A DNA stretch of 64,000 nt, taken from Ctenosaura bakeri (taxonomy: Eukaryota; Chordata; Lepidosauria; Squamata; Iguanidae). The DNA lies in assembly GCA_948474755.1 (NCBI GenBank), contig CAOLHI010001479.1:1-64000 (forward strand). The letters run 5' to 3'. The position numbers were made by a program, and so were the translations under genes. Of the stretch, positions 1 through 12,500 are shown piece by piece (within the stretch, counting starts at the first letter, position 1; each line of letters begins with the position of its first letter). The notes beneath the pieces were generated by a model. The model was not told where the DNA came from. It searched no databases and worked only from the letters and a program-made list of their open reading frames with translations.

Positions 1-289
1 CTCTTCAGCTAGCATGCCCATTGACCATCCTGGCTGAAGATGACTGGAGTTGCAGTCTAACACATGTAGAAGGAACTAGGTTGTTGAAGGTTGGTCTACC
101 TTATTCATCAGAGCTGGCTTAGTTCAGAACTAATGGCCTTCACAATAAATCCTAAAATTATAAGGTTCCAGAAGTCTCCAACATGGTGTTGAGGGTACCT
201 GTCTTGAGGCTCATCAGGCTTCTTGTCCCTATGGCTTTTTAAATTAATTTTTAAAAACTTAACTAGGAGGCTGTTGTGGTACCCAGAAT
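1..289. other. No recognised feature (ITK intron 10)
   Basis: I see no exon, RNA gene or clear repeat; the end at 240-289 runs into the AT-rich LINE tail. Confidence 0.5.
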
Positions 290-1760
290 CATTTTAATTT
301 ATTAAAAAAATTTATTAAAACACTATGTACTATGTCATTTACCACAGTACATCAAGGCATAAACAGTTTTAAACATTTCCAGATTAAAACTGTAAATAAT
401 TTAAACAAGATAAAAATATATTAAACATAGCAACAGTTAAAACCATTTTTAAAAGCTTCAACAATTTAAAATGGTTTATATATATAATTTGAAATAAATT
501 ATTCCCTGAAGTTTTTCATAGAAAGTCATATTTTTGCTTGTGCTAGAAAGAAACCAACATGAGTATCAGTTGGTCCCCAGGGTGTGTGTGTTCCACAATC
601 AGGGGGCCACTGCTGAGAAGGCCCTCTCCCATGTCCTCCTACTTTGTATTTCCCCCACTGGTGGGGCAAAGAGGAGGGCTTGTCCTACAGACCTCAGTTC
701 TCAAGCAGGAATATATATAGAGAGGGGCTCTTTCAAGTATCAAGGTTTCAAGCCATTCAGGGCTTTAAATGTCATCACCTTGAATTCAGGCCAGAACCGA
801 ATTAGCAATTAGTGCAGTTCCTTTAAGACTGATATTATATGTTGTCTATGTGGGACTCTGATCAGCAATTTTGCTGCTGCATTTTGCACGAGCTGTAGCT
901 TCTGAGTGATTTTCAAGGGAAGTTCTACACAGAATGCATTGCAGTAGTCTAATTAGGAAGTTACCAGTACGTGTATTATTGTGACTAAGTTATCCCTCTC
1001 CAGGAAAGGTTGCAGCTGGTGCACAAGCCATAGCGTCCACTTGGGCCTCCAACAACAAAGATAGGTCTAGGGGTACTCTCAAACTATTTTGTTCAGAAGG
1101 AGTGCAGTCCTGTCCAGGGCAGGCTGCTCACTCAGTTCCTTGACCTGAAAACAACCAATCCACAGAGCTTCTATCTTACTGGGATTCAGCCTCATTCAGC
1201 TGATTACAGCATCCAGGCACTGATCCATCCCCTGCACAGCCTCAGCCAACTCTGATGGCAAGGACAAATAGAGCTGGGTCTCATCAGCATACTGATGGCA
1301 TTCCATCCTCAAACCCCTCATGATCTACCTCCTTGGCTTCATATAGATATTGAACACTGCAGAACTTAATGGCTATGGGGCTGAACAGGAATCACCTACT
1401 GCTACTCTGTGGAGCCAATCCTGCAGACAGGAGCAGAACCACTGTAATGTAGCACCTCCTACTTCTATCCAATAGAGTTGGTTAAGTAAGAGCTGGTTCA
1501 GTACTGGGCCCTGGCATGAATTAGACTGAAATGGGTCCAGCTAGTCCATTTCTTTCAAGAACATCTTAAGACCACTACACGCTGAAGCACTTGCCCCAAA
1601 ATGACATATTAGCAATGGGATGGTAGTTGTCACATGCCTCTGGATCCAGATAGGTCCTCTTCAAGATATGGTACAGGGACAGTGAGAAATTTATCACCTC
1701 CTGAACCTACCTGAACAATCCACCTCTGCCAGACTTTATTAGCCAGGATGGGCAAGAGTC
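290..1760 (-). mobile_element. CR1/L2-type LINE, 3' half, decayed
   Basis: Read on the minus strand, broken frames give RT text HQYADETQLYLSLPSE (a YADD-type box reading YADE, near 1265-1300), followed by a downstream RT-type text with MRLNPSK. Toward lower coordinates comes the usual 3' region, with the stretch that reads from the plus strand as a leucine-poor 'gaaggccctctcc' UTR and an AT-rich tail at 290-490. It has stops and frameshifts and is inactive. It lies in ITK intron 10, in the same orientation as the gene. Confidence 0.75.
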
Positions 1761-2419
1761 AAATTCACACGTGGAGGGACAGACTAATTCAAGTATCTTG
1801 TCCATATAATCAGGCTACAACAGCTGAAACTGACCCCAAGAAACCTGACCTCTATAGAGTACTGAACACTTCCTCATACTCTTCAATAACTGTGGTGTCA
1901 AGTTTTGAGTGACTATGAACTCTTTCTCCTCAAAGTTCCTGGGAAACATATCACAGCAGGTAATTGAGAGCTGCAGATTAAGTTCTGAATTGCAAATTGC
2001 CTGTTCATTTTTTGAAGACTTTCTCACAGTGGGAAGAAAATGGCTAAAATTACTCATTGCTTCCCTTCAGAATGCAATTAGCAAAGAATTACATCCCTAA
2101 GTCAGATCTGCTTACCATAGCTTAGCCCAGCAGTAACAGGAGCCTTTTCTCTCCAACAGGAAACAGCGTATCGCAAACGAGTAACAAGACCTACATGAGG
2201 GCAAAAAACATAAAGGACTCAAGGAAAGAGGCAAAAGGAGTGAGAAGTGTAGGAAGGCTAAGAAAACAGATGAGTCATAGAGTCAAGATTGCATGGGGAC
2301 CAAGGATGTTCATTATGGCCATTTCACATATTGTTTTGAAATAACTACCCATCTCTCTCTCTCTTTCTCTCTCTGCATCTAAAATAGAACTGCTATTATT
2401 CAGACATCAGTTATTTCTT
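1761..2419. other. Unassigned intron sequence
   Basis: It may continue the LINE at 290-1760 upstream of its RT, but no domain is readable. A CTCT-rich run lies at 2353-2374. Confidence 0.4.
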
Positions 2420-2640
2420 CTTGTTGTTCTTGATGTTTTTGTGTGCTTTCTAGTCAACCCTAAGGTAAACATAAAACACCTATCAAAAGGATTCCTTGCC
2501 AAGACTTGTTCAGAGGCTATGCTGCTAGAGGGTGTCTTGCCCAAAGTTACCCAATAAGTATCCATGGCTTACTGGGGAACTGAACCCTGATCTCTCACAC
2601 TGCCAGTCCAACACTCAGACTATTGCACCACACTGGTTCT
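2420..2640 (-). mobile_element. tRNA-type squamate SINE
   Basis: On the plus strand it ends with 'gaactgaaccctgatctc' and 'gcaccacactggttct', the reverse of the promoter boxes and head seen in the other SINE copies here (head 'ccagcatggtgcagtgg', B box 'ggttcaaat'). It is diverged. Confidence 0.65.
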
Positions 2641-3190
2641 CACTTGTTCTTCTACTCATTTGACATTCCATAGATGGTTGAGGGATTTCTGTGACCATAA
2701 AACTATATAAGGAAGATATCAGTGATATTTATTAATGAATGCATGCATTTGCTATATTTGTATACCAAGTGTTGTGTCACCATATCTTGGTAGGAGATTA
2801 AGAAATAAATATAAACATTCAAAATTACATCACACAATTAAAATTAAAGTCCAGTCTCCTCAACATGCTTAGCGATGAACAACAACCTAAGGCTATAACA
2901 ATGGGTAGCACAAGCCGTTGTTCCAGAGCATGGGGACCACTGCAGAGAAATCTTCCTCCTAGAGCTTGTCAGTTGAACATCTGTAGGTTGTGTCACACAC
3001 ACTTAGGAAGATCTCTGTGGAGTACCATGGCATTACATTTGCAACATTAGATCCAAGAACTATTTTGATTATTCTCTCTTTCTTTATCTATCATTAGATT
3101 CCTTCAGAAGCATTATTTCAAGGATATTATCACTGAATTAGTTCAAAATGATCTGCCCTTTTTTCTTGCCTTCTTCTGCCTTGGACTTAC

Positions 3191-3327
3191 CTCCTGCATT
3201 GTGTTGATGATAGTTGATCAGTTCTGGAATACAGTCAAAAACATGCTTCTCTGCCAAGTAGTACCTCTTGGGATTGTCACTTGTCTCCTTGATGTGGTAA
3301 TGCTTTATGACAGGGCTATTGTCATTA
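3191..3327 (-). CDS. ITK: ITK exon 10 (SH2 C-terminal half)
   Basis: Codes [36 protein letters not shown] and INYHQHNAG, the rest of the SH2 domain. The IKHYHIK strand carries the beta-D histidine. The exon ends GGA G|GTAAGT, phase 1. It is the last ITK exon in the window; the next exon should begin by completing this Gly codon. Confidence 0.96.
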
Positions 3328-6300
3328 CTAAAAGAAAAAAAAGAAGAAGAGAATAATAATCCTCCTTAGTCATTGTTGTTGCTGTTTGTCATTAAGCTGG
3401 CTTCAACTTAATGAGAGACTTCAAAAAGCTGTGGTCACATATAGATCTGCTCAGATCTTGCAAACTCAGGGCTCTGGCTTTCTTCATTGAATCAACTTAT
3501 TTGTATGTGGTCTTCCTCTTTTCCCACTGCCTCCCACTTTTCCATGTATTATCATCTTTTCCAAGGAGTTATGATATGTCCAAAGCACAGCAGTCTCAGT
3601 TAGTCATTCTGGCTTCCAGGGAGAGTTCAAGCTTGATTTGCTCTTGGACCTACCCTCCTTTTTTTTGTCTTTTTGAAGACCCAAAGTATTTACTGAATTT
3701 TCCTCCAGTACCGCATTGCAAATGATTTGATTTTCTTCCTATCACTTTTCCTCACTGTTCAGCTTTCACAACCATACACAGAAATCAGAAATATGATGGC
3801 ATAGGTAACTCCGACTTCAGTCAAAACAGGTTAGAGGCACAAAAAACTCTGAGGTGGGGTAGGCTAAGTGGCTTATGTTACTATGTCTCTGATGAAAATG
3901 AGACAGAAATTCCAATATCTAATAAAAACATTGACTTCCTTCTGTTGTGTCTCTTTAAAGACAGGAGAAATGTCACTGCTAGAAGTCTGGGAACAGATAG
4001 TTATTTTTCATTATCTAAAATTTTGATGGTGCCCAGCCCACTCTCTCTTTCCAGTATATTTCTGCTTTTCACTCCCACCTGCCTCCTGACATGTGGATGG
4101 CAGAACTTTCATAGCTACTGTGAGAGGCTTTCTTATACACTCCTTTCCTATTTACTACTACACTTCTCAGCTCTTCGCTCTCCAATCATTTTACACTTCA
4201 TTCAAATCATGAAACATTTTACAGCTATCAGGCCAAATAACAGAATTCTTAAAAAAATGTTTACACACACACACACACACACACACACATACTAAGCTCC
4301 AAAAAGTCCAGAAGAATTTGTAATATTGAAAGATTTAAAGGTTCATTTGAGAAAGCCTGTATGAATATAAAGTTGGGTTGATATGAGAGAGCAGAGAAAA
4401 AGAACAATGGAGTTTAACACAATTGCACATATTTTTGTCTTCAGGCTTGCAAATTAATTTTGAATAAGTTTATTTGAATAGAATTTTACTGAATTAATTT
4501 GCGGAGCAAGCCATTTAAAAAAAGACTGACTTTAGGTCAATCAAAGATATAATTGCTTATTTACAAGTATATTTGACTTACTGTACCACATTAAATACCA
4601 AAATCAGAATCATCCATGCCATACTATATATGGTTGTGAAAGACAGACAAGAAGAATATCAACTCATTTGAAATGTGGTGATGGAAGACAGTTCTACATA
4701 TACCATGAACTGCCAAAAAGACAAATAAATGGGTCCTAGAACAAATCAGGCTTGATCTCTTGCAAGAAATCAAGATGACAAAACTGAGGCTGTTGTAATC
4801 TGGACTAATTGCAAAAGATCAATCTCAGTAAAGTGGAAGACTATAGGAAAAGAGGAAGGCTGTATTACAGGTGGATTGATATCATTAAGGAAGTCATAGC
4901 CCTGAGTCTGAAAGACCTGAGCAGGACAGTTAATGGTAGGGGCTCTTGGAGATCTCTCATTCATGGAGGTCATCATAGGTTGAAGTCGAATTGGCAAATA
5001 ACAACAATAACCCACATTAATAAATTAAGGAATTTTGCGACTGAAACTGAATGTGTCAAAGTATGTCAGAATATTATCTTGCCCAATTGAAACAGCACAA
5101 AGTTCTATTAAGGTCAGGCTTACCTCAAAGCTTTTGTGAAAACAGAGACAGTGTATGTGCCAGGCTGCCGTGAGTCTCTTACCATGAAAGCTCCTTCTTT
5201 ATCCTGTGAACAGATGGAAGAAAACAGAATTGATCTCAATAACTACAATTATTATTAGACAATGGGTTCATAGGCCAAGCTTCTACAAACAATACTTTCC
5301 AGGTGTCTAAATTCCTATGAAGGCATTTATATGTATATAATAATTTGAGCACAGAGTTAAGATCTGAACTTGTACAGGAGGTTGATTTAGAGGAAAGGGT
5401 GAAGAAGGACAACAGCACACATCAAGCCTTGTTTTAAATTGTCTACAAACTTATTAATTAGTAGATCTATAGATTTATTAGAATATTAGGGCACTGAAAA
5501 TCTGTATGGCACTGCTACCACCATACTATTTGGAACACTTGATTTTATAAGCTAAGCAGAGTATAGAGATGCAAGTATGTGGATGGGAAAGCACCAAAGA
5601 ACACCAGGAATCTCATAGGAAGGGCTAAGGCCCTTTCCTTGCCACTACTCACTGGCTTTTTGGTGGGTCCGGGCAAGTCCGTCAGGATGAAGAGCAGTGT
5701 GAACTCGTTGCTCCACACTGCTCCAGCGTCCAAAATGGCAGCTTCTGGTTGGTGGAGGCTCTCCACCAACTGGAGAAGTTCGCCAGCCTAAAGCCCGTCC
5801 CTGGCAGATCTGCAGGCACGCACTAGTGCACGCTTGCAAATCTGCACCAGAGCACGGCGACAGAGCAACACGGGGTCGCACACTCCATACTTTTTAAAAA
5901 CCCCTTAAAAGAGGTTTTTAAAAAGCATGCTGCGCGACCAGTTCCAGTCGCTCCGGAGAGGACTGAGGTGCGAAACTGCAAAAAGTAGTCCGTCCCAGTC
6001 CACTCCATGGTGCAGAAGACCTCCGTTGGAGGTCGCTCTGCACCGTTTTAATAGGCCAGTGCGGAAAGGGCCATAGAGAAAAGTCCTGCCTGAAACTAAG
6101 AAGAGTTGCTGCCAATCAGAGTTGATAGTAACCATTGTTCTCGCTTTGTAGAAGGCAGCTTCCTATGTTTCTGAAAAGCTTTTAAAAACTTAACTGTTTC
6201 CAGTTGTCTTGTCATAAGGAGTTTTATTGTCACTGATTTGTAGTTAAATGTCTTGGAACCTCAGTACTTGACGGAACACCTCCCCCTATATCTTCCTTCC

Positions 6301-9300
6301 AGAAGACTGAGGTGTGCTGGAGGGGACCTCCTTTGTGCCCCAACCACTGGAAGCAATACAGTGTGTGAGGATATGGGACAGGGCCTTCTCTGCTGTAATG
6401 TCCCAGCTGTGAAATGTCCTCTTAACCGGGGGCTTAGGTGGTGCCAAACTTGGTTTCCTTCTGGTGCCAGCTTAAACATGGTTTTCATTCACCAGCTTTG
6501 TGCCAAGAACAAATGTGTCTCCACTGAAGGCTGGAAAGTGGTTTTCTTTCAGAAAGGGAATACATATATGTGGTACATATCCCAGAAAGAATGGAGAAAC
6601 TCAGTACTCAAAACTACTTTGCTGATATCACCACTTGGAAAAGGTTTTTTTGGGGTTTTTTGTTATTTTTTACTCCAATTCTATGTTTCCTGGAGGAATT
6701 CTTGGAGCTGTAGTCCAAACTCTTTTGTATGTTTTGGCTGACAATAAGGCATTTAATTCTACCTTGGGTTATGCTAGATGCTTAGGTTATGCTCTCTCTC
6801 ATACTTGAGCCCTGTTCTTCCTCAAGGAGCTCTCAACATTTACAGGAATGGTTTTGTTGGTATCATATCTGTTCAACAACCATGTTTGAGAAGTCAGGCT
6901 GAGAGATAGTGATTAGTACAAGGTTTTCCACAGGTTGGTTCCATGGTTGAAAACTGTACATCACAGACAAAGAAGTGTTATAAATTTGGATAGTGGTGAT
7001 TTTTTAAATTGTCCACTATGTCATAATTGCCCCACTATGTAATAATTTTCCACTATACCTGAAAATAACCAAATCAGAAAAGAAAAACTGAGTAAAATAA
7101 CAAACATCTTCTTACCTCTTCTTTGAGCAGCGTTTCTGCTTTGCTTCGGCTGATACTCTTATTGTACCACCTGCAGTTATCAAACACTAGATGTTAGACT
7201 ATCCAACTTTAGTTTTAAAAGCCTTGACATTCAGGTTATTGAGCAAGCATTTCCTAATTCTGAATGGTAAGGTAAAATAATGTTGTGCATAAAATGGAAG
7301 TAACCCCTTGAAATGTTAATTTGTAAAGAACATGCTAAGGAATTCAGAATTCATTATTACAAACAAACAGAATTGTGAATTTTAAATTCATGAAGAAACT
7401 GCAGAGCTGGAAGATACACAGCTCACTCATCAGACTTGAACACATTTTCTGTTCTTAACTAGTAACATTTTCTCCATTAACTTTGTAATCTGCTTATCAA
7501 TTTATTTCTTCAAACAGAGCCTGCAATTATTTGCAGCTATTCAAGATACTAACATGAAACCTATTCCTGCAGTGATAATGCTGCATCTGAAGAAATAAAA
7601 CAAACTATCTTACTCATATATATGCAGATTTTCTGGTGATTTTTCTACCACGTAGCTGCTTGGCACGTATCCTTCATGACTGTTAAAAAATAAGATGCTT
7701 TATTAGTCCATAAGAAATTCAAAGATTTTCCAGCAAAAACTGAGTTCATTGTTTTTAAAAAATCTAGAATAGCAGATTATTTGATAAAAATTTCTTTTTG
7801 GAAAGGACTGATAGGTTGGTGGCAAGAGCTATTACAGGGCAGAGCAGATAGACTTGCAAGCTATATTAACCATTTGCAAATATAAAATACAAGTTGAAAT
7901 TTGATTTAAACATACATGCCAGTGCTTGAACCTTTGTTGGGTTGTGGGCCGTATTTCATGTATGCCACACTAGTTCAAGAGCAGAACTAGAGCAGATAAC
8001 AAAACAAAGTGAGTAAGAAATTGTTCAGTCTGGGGAGCCTGGACTTCAAACTTAGCTAATAACAGCTGTAGAGTGGCATGGCATGGCGGGGAGCCACTAT
8101 TTTCTTCCTCATCATGCCAGCCCTCTTCCCCAGGAGGGAAGTCAAGTATGCAGGTGTTACTCTAGTCTGCCTGAGGTGAATATATTAAGCCCTACGAGCA
8201 TTCTTCCAGCATTCAGGCTTGGACTGCCTTCCAATACTGCTTATCCCTCAATACTGCTTTGTGTTAGTTCATGTATGTGATTACATGCTGTTACTTCCAC
8301 TATGGCACTGTGGGTGAGGACCCCAGATATTTTGATATCACCTTAGCTTGACCCTTTTCCAGCCACCCCACTCCACGTGTTTGTGCGGTTCTCCGGACAA
8401 GAACAGACTGAGTGTGACCGTTAATGGTTTTGCATTCCAGACCCTATTGAGGCCAGCAACTCAAGCCTCGCTCGTAGCTTCAGGGAACTTCTATCTGCAA
8501 ACTTCACAATAGAGGCACGGCTCTCAGTCAAGCCATTCCTTTGTGTAGGGCCATCAACGTACCAGCCATGCTATTGTCATCAAGAGCAAATCCAATTATG
8601 TAAACTTGACCTTTGCCAAATCCTTTGTCCAGCGCTAAAACTCCTTTTGTTCTTACCTGGCTTGCCATAGCCGGTAGGCACAAACTCCCCTATAAAAACC
8701 CCGCATTTCCAAACGGTCTTCAGACTACTTTGGACTTCCATCCCGCCTTGCTGCCAGTTGTCTAAGGAAACTTCCCTCAGTGAGCCCCACTGAGCTTTCT
8801 TCCCCAGAACCCCGCTTCTCTCCAGGACTACGAGACCAGGTGTCATATTGCCTACCCCTTGCAACTCCCATTTCCATTTCCCAGTTAGTTAGTTTATGTC
8901 TTGTCTTTCGTGTTGCGTGTTTTAATAAAATATTGTTTGTTGCTTTGAAAACCTTGTCTAGCTGCTCTCTGATCCGCCGCTGTATACATAGCGTTAAAGA
9001 TCCTTGCTAAAGTTACCCTGCCTCTCGCTTTGCCACAAGAGTGCTCCAGCTAAATTTCCCCAACTTGTATTTTAATTGGCAATTTGGGTGCCCCTCTCGG
9101 GACTCCCCCAACATACAGGGTAACAATGCCACCAGTTTACCTGTCTGAAACGGGGCTGGATCCAATTTGGAAGGAAATAGAACCCACAAGTTCTTCACCC
9201 CTCTCTCTTTGCTCACACTAGCACATTCCTGCTGGACCCACAAATTGTGTTGCTATTTTATAACAACTGTAATTAAAAACAGAATAGCTATTCAAAGAAA

Positions 9301-9488
9301 CTGAGCTCACCTTTCTAAGATATACCTACCCATTCTTATCCTGAACCAACCACCAGTGGACCTCAGAATTATCTATAACATAATATTCTTCATTGCACCG
9401 TAATGTCAGCTCTTGTGGATTCTGGGCAGCATAGTCATAAATGGCAATTACTGAGGATTCTTTTGAGTCCAGAGATAATTTCTGTTAA

Positions 9489-9539
<51 letters not shown>

Positions 9540-12500
9540 CAAGCAAGCAAGCAAGCAAGCAAAGAAAGGATTAATTTTGAAAAAAGACTGAGACCTGAAG
9601 GATAAGATCATCAACAGCTACTGTACTTCCCGTGAAGTCTATATATTCCCTCTAGTATTATGGCAGTAAATCTCAATGCACTTTTGTGCCAGATGGTGGT
9701 TTCCATGTCTGTAGTCCCGTGAATCCATTCTGGGTTTTAAGATGAACTTTAAAAGAGTTATCCATGGTGCTGAGCCCTATCCCTAAAACAGAATCAACAG
9801 CTTGGGTAGACTAAAGCTTAGGGTGGGTTCACTGCCTCTGTGGCATGGAAGCCACCAGCCACCACTGCTGCAGGTGTTGCTGGGGAACATGGGTAGGACA
9901 GTGCAATTATACTTGTGGGCTTCTCATAAGCATCTGTTGGGCTACAGAGTGAACAGAATGTAGACTAGAAAGGTCTTTGGTCTCATCCTACACAAAGCTC
10001 TTCCTATGTTCTTAACAAATATACTTGTGTGATTACAAAGCGTTCCACATTTCTAGAGTCTTGTCACCCCTTAAAAGTTTTCCAAGATTAGGTATTATGA
10101 ATATTCATCTGTATATACACATGCAAACTCCTATATTACCTATTACATAACATGTTCAATGGAGGTGCACATGAGCTCTTTGCTTATGTATAGATTGTTT
10201 TTATAGATATCAGTGAATAGACTTCTCTTATTATTTAAATGAATATGTAATTTAATTGGCATATTATGAAATATAGGGATGAGCCAACCAAATCTTCAAA
10301 TCCTAGAATCCTTGGCAAGGATTTGAAATTCAGGAATCCAAATCCCTGTGCCAAAATAGGCAAACCGAATCTTTTGAATCTGCCACCCAAACAGTTTGTT
10401 GGAGACCAGGACGCCTGAAAACTAGGGAGACTGGAACACCTGAAGACCAGGGCAAGCAGGATGGCTGAAAACTTGGGAGACCAGGACGCCTGAAAACTTG
10501 GGAGACTAGACACACAAGGGGAGATGGTAAGTAGGTGAATTTTTCCCATGGAGTAATAATGGCATTTGCTAACAATTTCAGAAATTACATCTAGGGTTGT
10601 ATTTTAAGATATTTAAAGTGAACATTTTATATTTAAGATCAGCACTTGACTGGAAGCTATAGGCTTGAGATTTCAAGGATAGCTGAAACATTCCTTTGCA
10701 TCGCTCCCTTGCAAAGCTCTTTCAGACACAATTCTGGGGTTTCTAGGTTTACAAGGTGTCACAGCCTTCTCTGACAAAGTGTGCTGGTGCATCATCAAAC
10801 TACAAACCCCAGGGTGCCAGAAGGAGCTATGCAAAGAAAACCAGTTTTGACCTGGATTAGCTCTGTACTCTAGTATGTGGCCCTGTTTACCCAGGCAGGA
10901 AAATGTGGGATTAATCCACATTTTCCTGCCTGTGTAGAAGGGGCCTTCCTGTCATTTTCAATCTGGGGAGATCCTGAGGCAAACCTAGGACAATTGTCCT
11001 GGCCACATTTCTTCAGATGGAGGTTTTGCCTTTGCCTAGGCTTTTGCTAAGGCTGAGAGTGTGCCTTGCCCAAGATTATCCTTCTTTCCCTTGCTTTTTA
11101 TACCCTTTTTAAAAAAAGGATTCAAAAGATTTGAGATTTGTGGATTCCCAGAACCTTCCATGGATTCAGATCTGATTCGGATTCATCCCATCCCTAATAA
11201 AATACACTTAAAAGCCATAAAGGGAAAGATAGCACTGTGTGATAACCTTGAATTAGATATCAACAAATATTAAATGTCTTGTGATTTTGAATACCAACAG
11301 TGCAGAGTTTAGGAAAGTTACTATTCAGACTACAACCCCCAGAATCCCTTCAGCCAACAGAATCTGTAATAATAATGGCTGAGGAATTCTGAGAGCTATA
11401 ACCCCAAAAAGTAATTTTTCCGAGCTCTCCAGTAATGTTATGTCTCATCTGTGTACATCCTCCTCCCATTTCTATGTGCTCACCCAGTTGTCATCTGGAG
11501 TTGGAGGAAGAGGTTTCTTGGAAACTGCAAAAGAGAGCATAACATAATGTACTAATAGCATTACACATGTCCACATCAAACCAAAAGAAAACAAGTAAGA
11601 AAAATGTGAGGTGTACTACAAATGTAGGTGTTTTCAAATAATCATTGGGTGGCTTTATTTTCAGAAGAATTAGCTTCTTGGAAACTCAGAAAGTATGAAA
11701 TAAATTTTATCAAACCTTCAATGGTCCTGAAACTGGACAGAGCAGCAGAAAGGAATAATAATGTTAAGTAAATGGCAAGACATTGCATGCAACCAGACCT
11801 AAACGTAATTAGAGTGGAGATTCTTTCATAAGCACCATGTAATAAACCCTCACTTCAATCCACCCAGAACAGAGCTGCAGATTCTTTACAACAGGAAGCA
11901 TGCATTTATGTAGCGCCATGATGAAGGTTGTTTACAGTTCTTAGGATTCCTCTAACAGCCTGGCCAGGAACCATACAGGCTGACGATTCTGGGAGATGTA
12001 TCCTAGAACAATAACTGTTCCAAACTCTGATTATTCCCTGCATGTAGACAACTTGTTGCATAGCAGTGCTGTGCAGGCCATGTCTCTGCAGCTGTAACCT
12101 ATGACGTTGTAGCCTTTTATAGTACAACATGGTGTCACTATATTGGCCTTCCACTACACCACCCTTCACCCTCCGTTTGCAGGCAGGGCAGCAATTAAAC
12201 AGAAGGATGTATGATTTCACCCTCTCTTTACAGAGAGTTCTTTAAACATTTCAAGGAACTTGCTGGACATCTCACGTAAATGAAGACAGATTACATCAGG
12301 CATGAAATAATGATTCAGGAGGGATGATGATTTCTGGAATTAATTTCCTACCAGTTCTGGTTGGAACATACTCCATGCAGCCTGTTGCCAGCTTTTCTGA
12401 CTGAGCACAGCACCTCCATCTTCCATCTATCCAGAAATTGGGGTGAAACTTGGTCACCAGAATGTCATTGTTTCTGGTTTCTGAAATAGTCGGATGGAAC

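Noticed and set aside
1..3190. ITK exon 11 or kinase exons
   Set aside because: I looked for the LVTRLRYPV-type exon and the kinase glycine loop on the minus strand, with AG/GT borders, and found neither.
6253..6741. A 162-codon open frame in intron 8
   Set aside because: No start context, no domain, and it overlaps LINE 3'-UTR-like sequence in the orientation opposite to ITK.
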